Program-made: the position numbers and the translations under genes
The notes under the pieces: model-generated
The model's database searches: none
Seen by the model: only the letters and a program-made list of their open reading frames with translations
What the model was told of the DNA's origin: nothing
Source of the DNA: Fidelibacterota bacterium UBA7303
GTDB taxonomy: Bacteria > Fidelibacterota > Marinisomatia > Marinisomatales > UBA1611
DNA length: 14,572 nt
Assembly: GCA_002471805.1 (NCBI GenBank)
Contig: DKQR01000112.1
Coordinates: 4,708-19,279, forward strand
Direction: 5' to 3'
In this document: piece by piece, positions 7,774 to 13,848 of the stretch
How the letters are laid out: each line of letters opens with the position of its first letter
Numbering within the stretch: the stretch's first letter is position 1

Positions 7774-7861
7774 TTATTATTATCTTATTAAATTATAGTT
7801 CATGTTTTTCATTACAAAGGCAATCTAGTTTTAATATTTTTTAACGAAAAGAAAGTATTAT

Positions 7862-9130
7862 ATGATTTCATTAAAACAATTAAGGCATAATCCAGAAGAA
7901 TATGGAGACAGGATTAGTTTAAAGGGAAATGATGTCAATATTTCTTTTGTGCTTACCCTGGATGAAAAAGTAAGATCTCTAAAACATCAGATCAATGAAA
8001 TCCGGTCTGAGCGCAATCGTGCTTCGGAAGCTATCGGACTGGCAAAACAAAACAATGAAGATGCCAGCGAAGCGATTGAGAAAACAAGGGAATTAGGCCA
8101 TACATTAAAAAGCATTGAGTTTGATCTGGATGATGTTGAATTGCAGTTAAATGAGATTTTGTATACAATTCCTAATCCGCCCCATGATTCTGTTCCAAAG
8201 GGGCAAAATGAGGCATCCAATGCAGTAATCCGGGAATGGGGCGAAAAACCTGAATTTCCCTTTTCTGTAAAAAACCATACGCAATTGGGAGAAACATTAC
8301 ATCTATTTGATTTTCAAAGAGGCGCCAAACTGTCCGGCAGCGGATTTCCCCTTTATACAAACAAAGGCGCTCAATTGGAAAGACAACTGATCAATGCAAT
8401 GATAATGCATCATGTAAGTAAATTTGATTTCATGGAAATTTTTCCTCCTGTGCTGATGAAAAAAGAATCCATGATCACCACTGGACAGTTGCCGAAATTT
8501 GAAGAAGATATGTATCATACAGAGGTGGACAACCTTTATTTAGCGCCCACGGCCGAAGTTCCAGTGACCAATATTCATCGGGATGAAATACTGAAAGAAA
8601 GTGATCTGCCAATAAAATATGTAGCTTATACACCTTGTTTTCGCAGGGAAGCAGGTTCCTACGGGAGAGAGACCCGTGGATTATTGAGAGTCCATCAATT
8701 CAATAAAGTTGAACTGGTAAAATTCACAACACCAGAATCTTCTTATGACGAATTGGAATCCCTTACAAATCAGGCTGAATCTATCCTGCAGATTTTAGGA
8801 TTGCATTACCGTGTGGTGGCATTGTGTACAGGAGATCTGAGTTTCGCGGCAGCAAAGTGTTATGACCTGGAGATCTGGGCGCCTGGAGAAGAAAAGTGGC
8901 TAGAGGTATCCTCCTGCAGCAACTTTGAAACCTTTCAGGCCCGCCGCGGCAATATCCGCTATAGAAAAGATTCTGATAAAAAGATCGACTTTGTCCATAC
9001 GTTGAATGGATCGGGTCTAGCTACGCCCAGACTGGTGGTGGCATTAATAGAAACATATCAAACAAGTTCCGGTACAATCCAATTTCCAACATCTGTTGCT
9101 GATTTTCTAGGGATCGAGGAGATAAAATAA
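7862..9130 (+). CDS. serS: Seryl-tRNA synthetase
   Basis: A full-length 422-residue class II synthetase that charges tRNA-Ser (and tRNA-Sec, if present) with serine in the cytoplasm. The N-terminal tRNA-binding coiled coil covers about residues 30-105, opening with ISLKQLRHNPEEY. The catalytic core shows the serine-binding TAEVP (230-234), motif 2 with CFRREAGSYGRETRGLLRVH (259-278), the EVSSCSN loop (348-354) and motif 3, LNGSGLATPRLVVALIETYQ (381-400). The motif-3 variant TPR replaces the more usual VGR or LPR, but keeps the catalytic arginine. The length is normal. The start ATG follows an AT-rich leader with only weak complementarity to 16S rRNA. It is the first gene of the rightward unit and abuts plsC without any gap. 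Confidence 0.98.
   Translation: MISLKQLRHNPEEYGDRISLKGNDVNISFVLTLDEKVRSLKHQINEIRSERNRASEAIGLAKQNNEDASEAIEKTRELGHTLKSIEFDLDDVELQLNEILYTIPNPPHDSVPKGQNEASNAVIREWGEKPEFPFSVKNHTQLGETLHLFDFQRGAKLSGSGFPLYTNKGAQLERQLINAMIMHHVSKFDFMEIFPPVLMKKESMITTGQLPKFEEDMYHTEVDNLYLAPTAEVPVTNIHRDEILKESDLPIKYVAYTPCFRREAGSYGRETRGLLRVHQFNKVELVKFTTPESSYDELESLTNQAESILQILGLHYRVVALCTGDLSFAAAKCYDLEIWAPGEEKWLEVSSCSNFETFQARRGNIRYRKDSDKKIDFVHTLNGSGLATPRLVVALIETYQTSSGTIQFPTSVADFLGIEEIK
9116..9121 (+). promoter_or_regulatory. Ribosome-binding site for the TTG start of plsC
   Basis: GAGGAG lies inside the serS 3' end, 9 nt before the TTG at 9131. It supports this non-ATG start over the first internal ATG at 9236, which would remove the N-terminal membrane helix. 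Confidence 0.7.
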
Positions 9131-9862
9131 TTGCTCCGCGGTTTTTGGGTCTTAATTAATGTAAGTATTTGGACAACAATACTGGGAACGGTTGGAGCAT
9201 TGGCCTCCCTGTTTGAAGCGAAAAGGGGCAGAACCATGGGGCATTGTGCACGCATCTGGGCAAATGTTATTTTAGTTACTTCTGGAATCCCATACAAAAT
9301 ATATGGGCTGAAACACTTAGACCCTGCTAACCAATATATTTTTGCGGGCAACCATGGTTCTGGATTTGATATTCCTTTGGCATTTGCAGCATTGCCCTAT
9401 TGGCTGGTCCCTGTGGCGAAAATAGAATTAAGAAAAGTTCCCGTGTTGGGCTGGGTCATGAATGCCGGTGGACATATCTTTGTAGATCGCAGCAGTCACG
9501 AAAAAGCAATATCTTCCATGATGAAAGCAAGAGATTCACTGATAAAAACACCAAGGTCGGTTATGCTATGGCCGGAAGGCAGCCGTACAAAGGATGGCAC
9601 GATCGCTCCATTCAAAAGGGGCGGATTGTTAATCAGTATTGAAACAGGTATGCCCGTGGTACCTGTTGCTTTTGTAAATTCATACAAACTACATAAAAAA
9701 GGCAGTTGGAGGGTGAATAAAATAGCCGTTGAAATTCGAATTGGCAAACCGATACCAGTTGATAACTACACCAAAGAAACTCGTAGAGACTTTGCAAATA
9801 ACGTAAGAGATGCGGTTGTAAGACTCCATGAGAGTCCTGTACCAGGAAATCGTGTGGGATGA
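9131..9862 (+). CDS. plsC: 1-acyl-sn-glycerol-3-phosphate acyltransferase
   Basis: A 243-residue PlsC/LPLAT-family enzyme, which acylates lysophosphatidic acid at sn-2 to give phosphatidic acid at the inner membrane. An N-terminal hydrophobic helix spans about residues 5-27. Motif I is the catalytic NHGSGFD (74-80), with H75 and D80 spaced as HX4D. Motif II is GHIFVDR (114-120), motif III WPEGSRTKDG (147-156, with the glycerol-phosphate-binding EGSR) and motif IV VPVAFV (177-182). The start is TTG directly after the serS stop codon, with a good ribosome-binding site inside serS, so the two genes should be co-transcribed and possibly coupled. Length and motif order are typical. Another LPLAT specificity cannot be excluded without testing. 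Confidence 0.95.
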   Translation: MLRGFWVLINVSIWTTILGTVGALASLFEAKRGRTMGHCARIWANVILVTSGIPYKIYGLKHLDPANQYIFAGNHGSGFDIPLAFAALPYWLVPVAKIELRKVPVLGWVMNAGGHIFVDRSSHEKAISSMMKARDSLIKTPRSVMLWPEGSRTKDGTIAPFKRGGLLISIETGMPVVPVAFVNSYKLHKKGSWRVNKIAVEIRIGKPIPVDNYTKETRRDFANNVRDAVVRLHESPVPGNRVG

Positions 9863-9878
9863 TTAAAGAGAAAAATGT

Positions 9879-9912
9879 TTGACATTGGCTTGAGTTTGTC
9901 ATCCATTATAAT
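9879..9912 (+). promoter_or_regulatory. Promoter candidate upstream of the lytic transglycosylase gene
   Basis: A perfect TATAAT (9907-9912) lies 75 bp before the TTG start. TTGGCT (9885-9890) is 16 bp upstream of it, matching the -35 consensus at four of six positions. A perfect TTGACA (9879-9884) also exists but at 22 bp, which is too far for a standard sigma-70 pair. TGACA (9880-9884) and TGTCA (9897-9901) form an inverted repeat that spans the -35 region and could be an operator. Confidence 0.5.
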
Positions 9913-9976
9913 CAAATGAAGAATACAGCAATTACTCTGGTTTCTTAAACAAAAACAATATTTTTCAAATAAAATA

Positions 9977-9982
9977 GAAGGT
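9977..9982 (+). promoter_or_regulatory. Ribosome-binding site for the TTG start of the MltD-like gene
   Basis: GAAGGT lies 5 nt before the TTG at 9988. There is no in-frame ATG until residue 108, well past the signal peptide, so this site decides the start. An alternative TTG at 10039 has no such sequence in front of it. Confidence 0.65.
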
Positions 9983-9987
9983 CTTGA

Positions 9988-11883
9988 TTGAACAAGGGTA
10001 ATTCATCTAATTTTACGCAATCAATTCCACATACTTTTTTGGTTAAGTGTTATAAATTATTTTTCGTCCTGCTGTTGCTGGGTGGGTTTTCTGTGCAAAT
10101 TTTGCATGCTTCCTCCAATGCGGAAACAGCAAAACCCTTTGTAGTTGTTTCTGACTCTGATGCAAAGGAAGACCTTGATGAAACAAGGAATCGCTTCCCC
10201 GAAATATTGCGTGATGTAAAATTATTATTGTCCGATGTAATTATTGCTGATTTTCACCGTGATACGCTGGAAGTTATTTACACCCTAAGCCGTATATATG
10301 ATCTGCTTATGGAAGCGGATCAGATCGGAGAGAAAAACCTTGAGGACCAGGAAGAATTTGCACGTTTTGAAAGGTCCTTCATGGATATTTATAATCAAAA
10401 ACTTTCTACTGTTCGAACCAGTGATGCCCCTATCACAGCAGAACGGATCAGGATAGATGTGACTGAAACCCTGGATCCAATTGAAATTGAAATGGGAGAT
10501 ACCAAATTCATAGTAGTGGATGACCGTGATGGCCATATTCCATTGGTTCGTAATAAAAAGGTAGATCAATTTATCAATTATTTTCAGAATAAAGGGCGTA
10601 AACAGTTTGAGATTTGGCTGGAACGTTATGGAAAATACCAAGATATAATCCTGCCGATCCTTGCGGAGCATGAATTACCGGAAGAATTGATGGTCTTGGC
10701 CATGATTGAATCTGGTTTGAATCCGAAAGCTTACAGCAGAGCCAATGCTTCGGGGATGTGGCAATTCATATATTCAACTGGGAAAAAATATGGTTTGAAG
10801 CGCGACTGGTATGTAGATGAACGTAGAGATCCTATCAAGGCTACTCACGCAGCCTGTGCTTATTTAAAAGACCTTAATGAAATGTTTGATAACTGGTACC
10901 TTTCACTTGCTGCCTACAATAGCGGTGAGGGGCGGGTTCTAAGAGCTTCGCGCCTGCATCAGACCTATGATTTTTGGCAACTACATTCATTACCACGTGA
11001 AACTCGAAACTACATTCCATATTATTTGGCAGCTGCGATTATGACTCAAAATCCAAAGGCTTACGGGTTTGTAAAACCTAAACCTAATCCTTTAGTCTAT
11101 GACGAAGTGAAATTGGAAAATAGTGCGGACCTGGCTGTACTGGCTAGAGTTGCAGGTATTAAAGCAAAAGTATTGCGCGACTATAACCCTGAATTGCGGC
11201 AATCAGCCACACCCGCAAATTCTCCCTATACAATAAAATTACCAAAGGGAACTAAACAAAATTTTTTAACTACATGGAACTCAATACCAAAAGAAGAACG
11301 CTTTGCACCGCAATTTGTTGTTCATCGTGTGAAATATGGAGAAAGTCTCTGGACAATTTCAAAGAAATATGGTGTATCCATTCATGATATTGCGGGTGTA
11401 AATAAGATTCGTAACCGACATAAAATTGCAATTGGGCAAAAAATGAAAATCCCTGTAAAGGGTGGTAGAACTTGGGGCACAGGTTCTAATGGTGGACCCA
11501 CTGGTCACTACAAACTTGTTCATAAAGTAAAGCGAGGCAATACACTAGGACGGATCGCTGAAGATTACGGTACTACTGCCAGTAAAATCCGGCGTTGGAA
11601 TAATATGAAATATGGTACCCATCTGATCCATGCAGGACAGAAGCTTACCATATGGGTTAAAGATGGACATCAGGTTAGAAAATCCAACCAGAAAAATAAT
11701 GATTGGGGTCCTCCAGGTCATTACAAAATTACTTATAGGGTGAAAAAGGGCGATACCATAGGTCAAATTGCAGATGATTACGGTATTCTTACCAGAAGGA
11801 TCAGACGATGGAATAACATGAATCGCAGTTCACATATTATTTATCCAGGGCAAAAACTCACCCTTTGGGTCAAAGAAGGTTAG
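9988..11883 (+). CDS. mltD: MltD-like membrane-bound lytic murein transglycosylase with three LysM repeats
   Basis: A 631-residue exported wall enzyme. A signal peptide or membrane anchor lies at about residues 18-41 (core LFFVLLLLGGFSVQIL), with possible cleavage near LHA-SS; no lipobox cysteine follows, unlike E. coli MltD. Residues 50-185 are a charged, largely helical region I do not recognise. The GH23/SLT domain spans about 190-365, with the catalytic glutamate E241 in AMIESGLNPKAYS, then SGMWQF (255-260) and LAAYNSGEGRV (308-318). Such enzymes cleave glycan strands and leave 1,6-anhydroMurNAc ends. Three LysM peptidoglycan-binding repeats follow at about 445-489, 510-557 and 581-628. 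The second and third are parts of a recent-looking tandem duplication. The start is TTG, supported by GAAGGT. It follows a promoter candidate and precedes HU by 36 bp. Confidence 0.93.
   Translation: MNKGNSSNFTQSIPHTFLVKCYKLFFVLLLLGGFSVQILHASSNAETAKPFVVVSDSDAKEDLDETRNRFPEILRDVKLLLSDVIIADFHRDTLEVIYTLSRIYDLLMEADQIGEKNLEDQEEFARFERSFMDIYNQKLSTVRTSDAPITAERIRIDVTETLDPIEIEMGDTKFIVVDDRDGHIPLVRNKKVDQFINYFQNKGRKQFEIWLERYGKYQDIILPILAEHELPEELMVLAMIESGLNPKAYSRANASGMWQFIYSTGKKYGLKRDWYVDERRDPIKATHAACAYLKDLNEMFDNWYLSLAAYNSGEGRVLRASRLHQTYDFWQLHSLPRETRNYIPYYLAAAIMTQNPKAYGFVKPKPNPLVYDEVKLENSADLAVLARVAGIKAKVLRDYNPELRQSATPANSPYTIKLPKGTKQNFLTTWNSIPKEERFAPQFVVHRVKYGESLWTISKKYGVSIHDIAGVNKIRNRHKIAIGQKMKIPVKGGRTWGTGSNGGPTGHYKLVHKVKRGNTLGRIAEDYGTTASKIRRWNNMKYGTHLIHAGQKLTIWVKDGHQVRKSNQKNNDWGPPGHYKITYRVKKGDTIGQIADDYGILTRRIRRWNNMNRSSHIIYPGQKLTLWVKEG
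11494..11880 (+). repeat. Tandem protein-level duplication, LysM 2 and LysM 3
   Basis: Residues 503-560 and 574-631 of the lytic transglycosylase align without gaps at a 71-residue period, with 34 identical positions of 58. Shared blocks include GHYK, IRRWNNM, GQKLT and WVK. The first LysM (445-489) is more divergent, so the last two arose from a later duplication together with their linker. Confidence 0.85.
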
Positions 11884-11919
11884 TAAATTCAGCCGGCTAA
11901 AGACTGCCAGGAAATGACC

Positions 11920-12207
11920 ATGACAAAACAGGAAATAGTTGATGTTGTATCAAATGCCACCGGGCTTACCAAGGTGGAAACAGAGGCTATAATGAATGGA
12001 ATTATGTCTACCATCATCGATTCGCTGGCTAATAATAAGCGGGTTGAGTTGCGGGGATTTGGTACATTTGGCATCAAACACCGTATGCCGAAAAAAGCCC
12101 GTAATCCTGGTACGGGTGATCCGATCTATCTTCCTGAACGGTATGTACCTACTTTTAAACCTAGTAAATTGATGCGCTCGCGCGTTAATGAACTGATCAA
12201 TAAATAA
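11920..12207 (+). CDS. HU/IHF-family nucleoid DNA-binding protein
   Basis: A 95-residue HU-fold protein that should dimerise and bend DNA. The N-terminal helices open with MTKQEIVDVVSNATGL. The strand motif ELRGFGTFGIK (43-53) leads into the DNA-gripping arm with RNPGTGDPI (61-69), where P63 is the usual intercalating proline. The C-terminal part VPTFKPSKLMRSRVN is standard. An ATG at 11914 also opens the frame, but the AGGA at 11909-11912 lies 1 nt from it and 7 nt from the ATG at 11920, so the second start is chosen. HU cannot be separated from an IHF subunit by eye; the arm and the R-S-R-V ending lean slightly towards IHF-like. The gene is followed after 11 bp by the small COX24-like gene. 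Confidence 0.93.
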   Translation: MTKQEIVDVVSNATGLTKVETEAIMNGIMSTIIDSLANNKRVELRGFGTFGIKHRMPKKARNPGTGDPIYLPERYVPTFKPSKLMRSRVNELINK

Positions 12208-12218
12208 ACGAGGACCGA

Positions 12219-12314
12219 ATGCCCTGCGGCAGTAAACGAAAAAAACGAAAAATGAATACGCATAAGCGCAAGAAACGCCTGCGTGCCAATAGACATAAAA
12301 AGAAAAACAGATAA
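12219..12314 (+). CDS. 31-residue COX24/mS38-like small ribosomal peptide
   Basis: A very short gene of 31 codons plus TAA, opening with MPCGSKRKKRK and continuing MNTHKRKKRLRANRHKKK (residues 12-29). It has 18 lysine or arginine residues out of 31 and no acidic residue. The pattern K-R-K-x-x-R-K-M-x-x-H-K-x-K-K-R-x-R matches the AURKAIP1/COX24 C-terminal family. This is the conserved part of mitochondrial small-subunit protein mS38, and similar tiny proteins are annotated in Bacteroidota and, as bS22, in mycobacteria. It probably binds 16S rRNA near the decoding helix. GAGGA (12210-12214) lies 4 nt before the ATG. The 11-bp gap from HU suggests one transcript. Family recognition is from the motif alone; the function is inferred. 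Confidence 0.85.
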   Translation: MPCGSKRKKRKMNTHKRKKRLRANRHKKKNR

Positions 12315-12358
12315 CTTATAGTTTTTTCCAACTGCGGCAGGAATACTGTTCATTTTAT

Positions 12359-12373
12359 CCCTGTCGAGCAGGG
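12359..12373 (+). repeat. Hairpin CCCTG-TCGAG-CAGGG ahead of xseA
   Basis: Five-bp arms (12359-12363 and 12369-12373) around a 5-nt loop lie 15 nt before the xseA start. No T-run follows, so a terminator is unlikely. The right arm, within GCAGGGC (12368-12374), can alternatively pair with GCCCTGC at 12221-12227, at the start codon of the small gene. Confidence 0.4.
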
Positions 12374-12388
12374 CTGTAATTTTGAACC

Positions 12389-13609
12389 ATGCCTGAATCC
12401 ATTCGCAGGTTCACTGTAACCGAACTGAATGCCGAAATTCGTTCAATTTTGGAGGGGTCTTTTTCCGATATCTGGGTCACAGGTGAAATTTCTAATTTTC
12501 ATAATCATTCTTCTTCAGGACACATGTATTTTACATTGAAAGATGGCCGGGCGGAATTAAGGTGTGTCATGTTTCGCGGTGCAAACCGGTTTCTCCGTTT
12601 TATCCCAGAAAACGGCCTGAATGTACGGGTATATGGTTCCGTTTCCGTTTTTGAGCAGCGAGGCCAGGTACAGCTTATTGCTACCTTGATGGAACCGGCA
12701 GGCCTTGGGGACCTTTTCCAGGCTTTCGAAGCGCTGAAGAAAAAACTGGCTGAAGAAGGGTTATTCAGTCCGGAACATAAACTTACACTTCCGAACTTTC
12801 CCCGGTCTGTCGGTGTGGTAACCTCCGGCACCGGTGCAGCGATCAGGGATATTCTCAATGTATTGAAAAGAAGGGCACCCCATGTCCGCATTTTGTTACG
12901 ACCCACGAGAGTCCAGGGGGATGGTGCAGCAAGGGAAATCGCCGAGGGAATTCAAAATCTGGAACGATGCGGCAGTGTTGATGTTGTTATTGTTGGCCGG
13001 GGAGGCGGATCGTTGGAGGATCTGTGGGCTTTTAACGAAGAGGTGGTTGCCCGAGCTATTTATAATTGTGCCATCCCCGTTATCTCTGCAGTGGGGCATG
13101 AAACAGATTTTACAATCTCGGACCTGACGGCTGATCTGCGGGCGCCAACGCCCTCCGCAGCGGCGGAACTGGTTAGCCCAGCCCGGGATGAAATATTGTC
13201 GCAGCTATTGATCCATCTTGTCAGCATAGAACGATCCATCCTTGCCAAAATTGAGCAATTCTGTCAGAGTATGGACCATCTGGAAAACAGGGCCATTTTG
13301 CAGCAGCCCCGGAAACGTATTCAAAGACAAGTGGAAAAACTGGCACTGCTTTCCCAGCGCTTGACCCATGGTACAACCATTTACCTGTCTCAATTAAAAG
13401 AGAAAAACAGCGGCATGCATAAGCAGCTTATTAACCTGGGGCCGAAACAGGTACTGGATCGCGGCTATGCAATTGCCCTAACAGATCAGGGTCAGGCTAT
13501 TCGATCTGCCAGCGACATCGCTTTGGGCGATCATTTTGAGCTTCGAACCGGTGAAGGTTCCTTTGAGGCTGAAAAAATATCTGATTTGCAAAACAATGAA
13601 AAAGGCTAA
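12389..13609 (+). CDS. xseA: Exodeoxyribonuclease VII large subunit
   Basis: A 406-residue catalytic subunit of exonuclease VII, which degrades single-stranded DNA in both directions to short oligonucleotides. The N-terminal OB-fold spans about residues 6-105, with DIWVTGEISNF (27-37) and the G-H-M-Y-F-T-L-K-D strand. The catalytic domain shows VGVVTSGTGAAIRDILNVLK (141-160), VGRGGGSLEDLWAFN (202-216) and SAVGHETDFTISDLTADLRA (233-252), followed by PTPSAAAELVSP. The C-terminal part is a long helical region for XseB binding, ending with the short beta-barrel segment around LDRGYAIAL (357-365). The length is a little below the typical 440-450, because the coiled coil is shortened. The start ATG has no clear ribosome-binding site. 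xseB follows after 8 bp, so the two subunits are made together. Confidence 0.97.
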   Translation: MPESIRRFTVTELNAEIRSILEGSFSDIWVTGEISNFHNHSSSGHMYFTLKDGRAELRCVMFRGANRFLRFIPENGLNVRVYGSVSVFEQRGQVQLIATLMEPAGLGDLFQAFEALKKKLAEEGLFSPEHKLTLPNFPRSVGVVTSGTGAAIRDILNVLKRRAPHVRILLRPTRVQGDGAAREIAEGIQNLERCGSVDVVIVGRGGGSLEDLWAFNEEVVARAIYNCAIPVISAVGHETDFTISDLTADLRAPTPSAAAELVSPARDEILSQLLIHLVSIERSILAKIEQFCQSMDHLENRAILQQPRKRIQRQVEKLALLSQRLTHGTTIYLSQLKEKNSGMHKQLINLGPKQVLDRGYAIALTDQGQAIRSASDIALGDHFELRTGEGSFEAEKISDLQNNEKG

Positions 13610-13617
13610 TTTCCCTT

Positions 13618-13848
13618 ATGCCCAAAAAAGTAAAAAAACCGTCCTTTGAAGAAACACTTCAGCGGCTGGAAACAATCGTGGAGAAAATGGAATCCGGAGA
13701 GGCTACGCTGGAAAAGAGCCTGGACTGGTTTGAAGAGGGCATGGAGTTGATCAAATCCTGTCGGGATGAACTGGAGCAGGCAGAGCAAAAAGTGCAGGAA
13801 TTGGTCGAGAAAAGCGGCGGTGAATTTGACCTGCGGGAGAAAGAATGA
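13618..13848 (+). CDS. xseB: Exodeoxyribonuclease VII small subunit
   Basis: A 76-residue helical protein with the family pattern in order: FEETLQRLETIVEKMESGE (10-28), then LEKSLDWFEEGMELIKSCRD (31-50) and LEQAEQKVQEL. This matches the two-helix hairpin of XseB, several copies of which wrap the XseA stalk. The basic N terminus (MPKKVKK) is common in the family. It begins 8 bp after xseA, and its TGA stop overlaps the next gene's ATG in an ATGA arrangement. The ribosome-binding site is weak (AAAGG, about 12 nt away), so translation may depend on readthrough coupling from xseA. Confidence 0.96.
   Translation: MPKKVKKPSFEETLQRLETIVEKMESGEATLEKSLDWFEEGMELIKSCRDELEQAEQKVQELVEKSGGEFDLREKE

Larger units (their letters stand above)
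7577..7861. promoter_or_regulatory. Divergent intergenic region between polysaccharide operon and serS
   Basis: This 285-bp gap separates two divergently read transcription units and must hold both promoters. On the minus strand a perfect TATAAT lies at 7797-7792, but no convincing -35 box sits 16-18 bp upstream of it. On the plus strand TTGAGA (7703-7708) is followed after 18 bp by TATTCT (7727-7732), and TACAAT lies at 7742-7747. Neither exporter nor serS has a strong Shine-Dalgarno sequence; serS has only a weak GAAAG at 7851-7855. The region also holds a GC-rich hairpin and a spaced inverted repeat, listed separately. No RfaH ops/JUMPstart consensus was found. The promoter assignments are tentative. 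Confidence 0.4.

Noticed and set aside
7755..7790. The GC-rich hairpin as an intrinsic terminator.
   Set aside because: It lies between divergent genes, where no transcript needs to end, and no T-run follows on either strand.
9885..9900. A sigma-54 type -24/-12 promoter (TTGGC ... TTGTC).
   Set aside because: The GG is present, but the required GC at the -12 position is replaced by TC.
10285..10671. A 128-codon minus-strand frame inside the lytic transglycosylase gene.
   Set aside because: It is a shadow frame of a confidently assigned gene and has no domain signature.
11891..11898. The palindrome AGCCGGCT between the lytic transglycosylase and HU genes.
   Set aside because: At eight bases with no loop and no repeat elsewhere, it is not distinguishable from chance.
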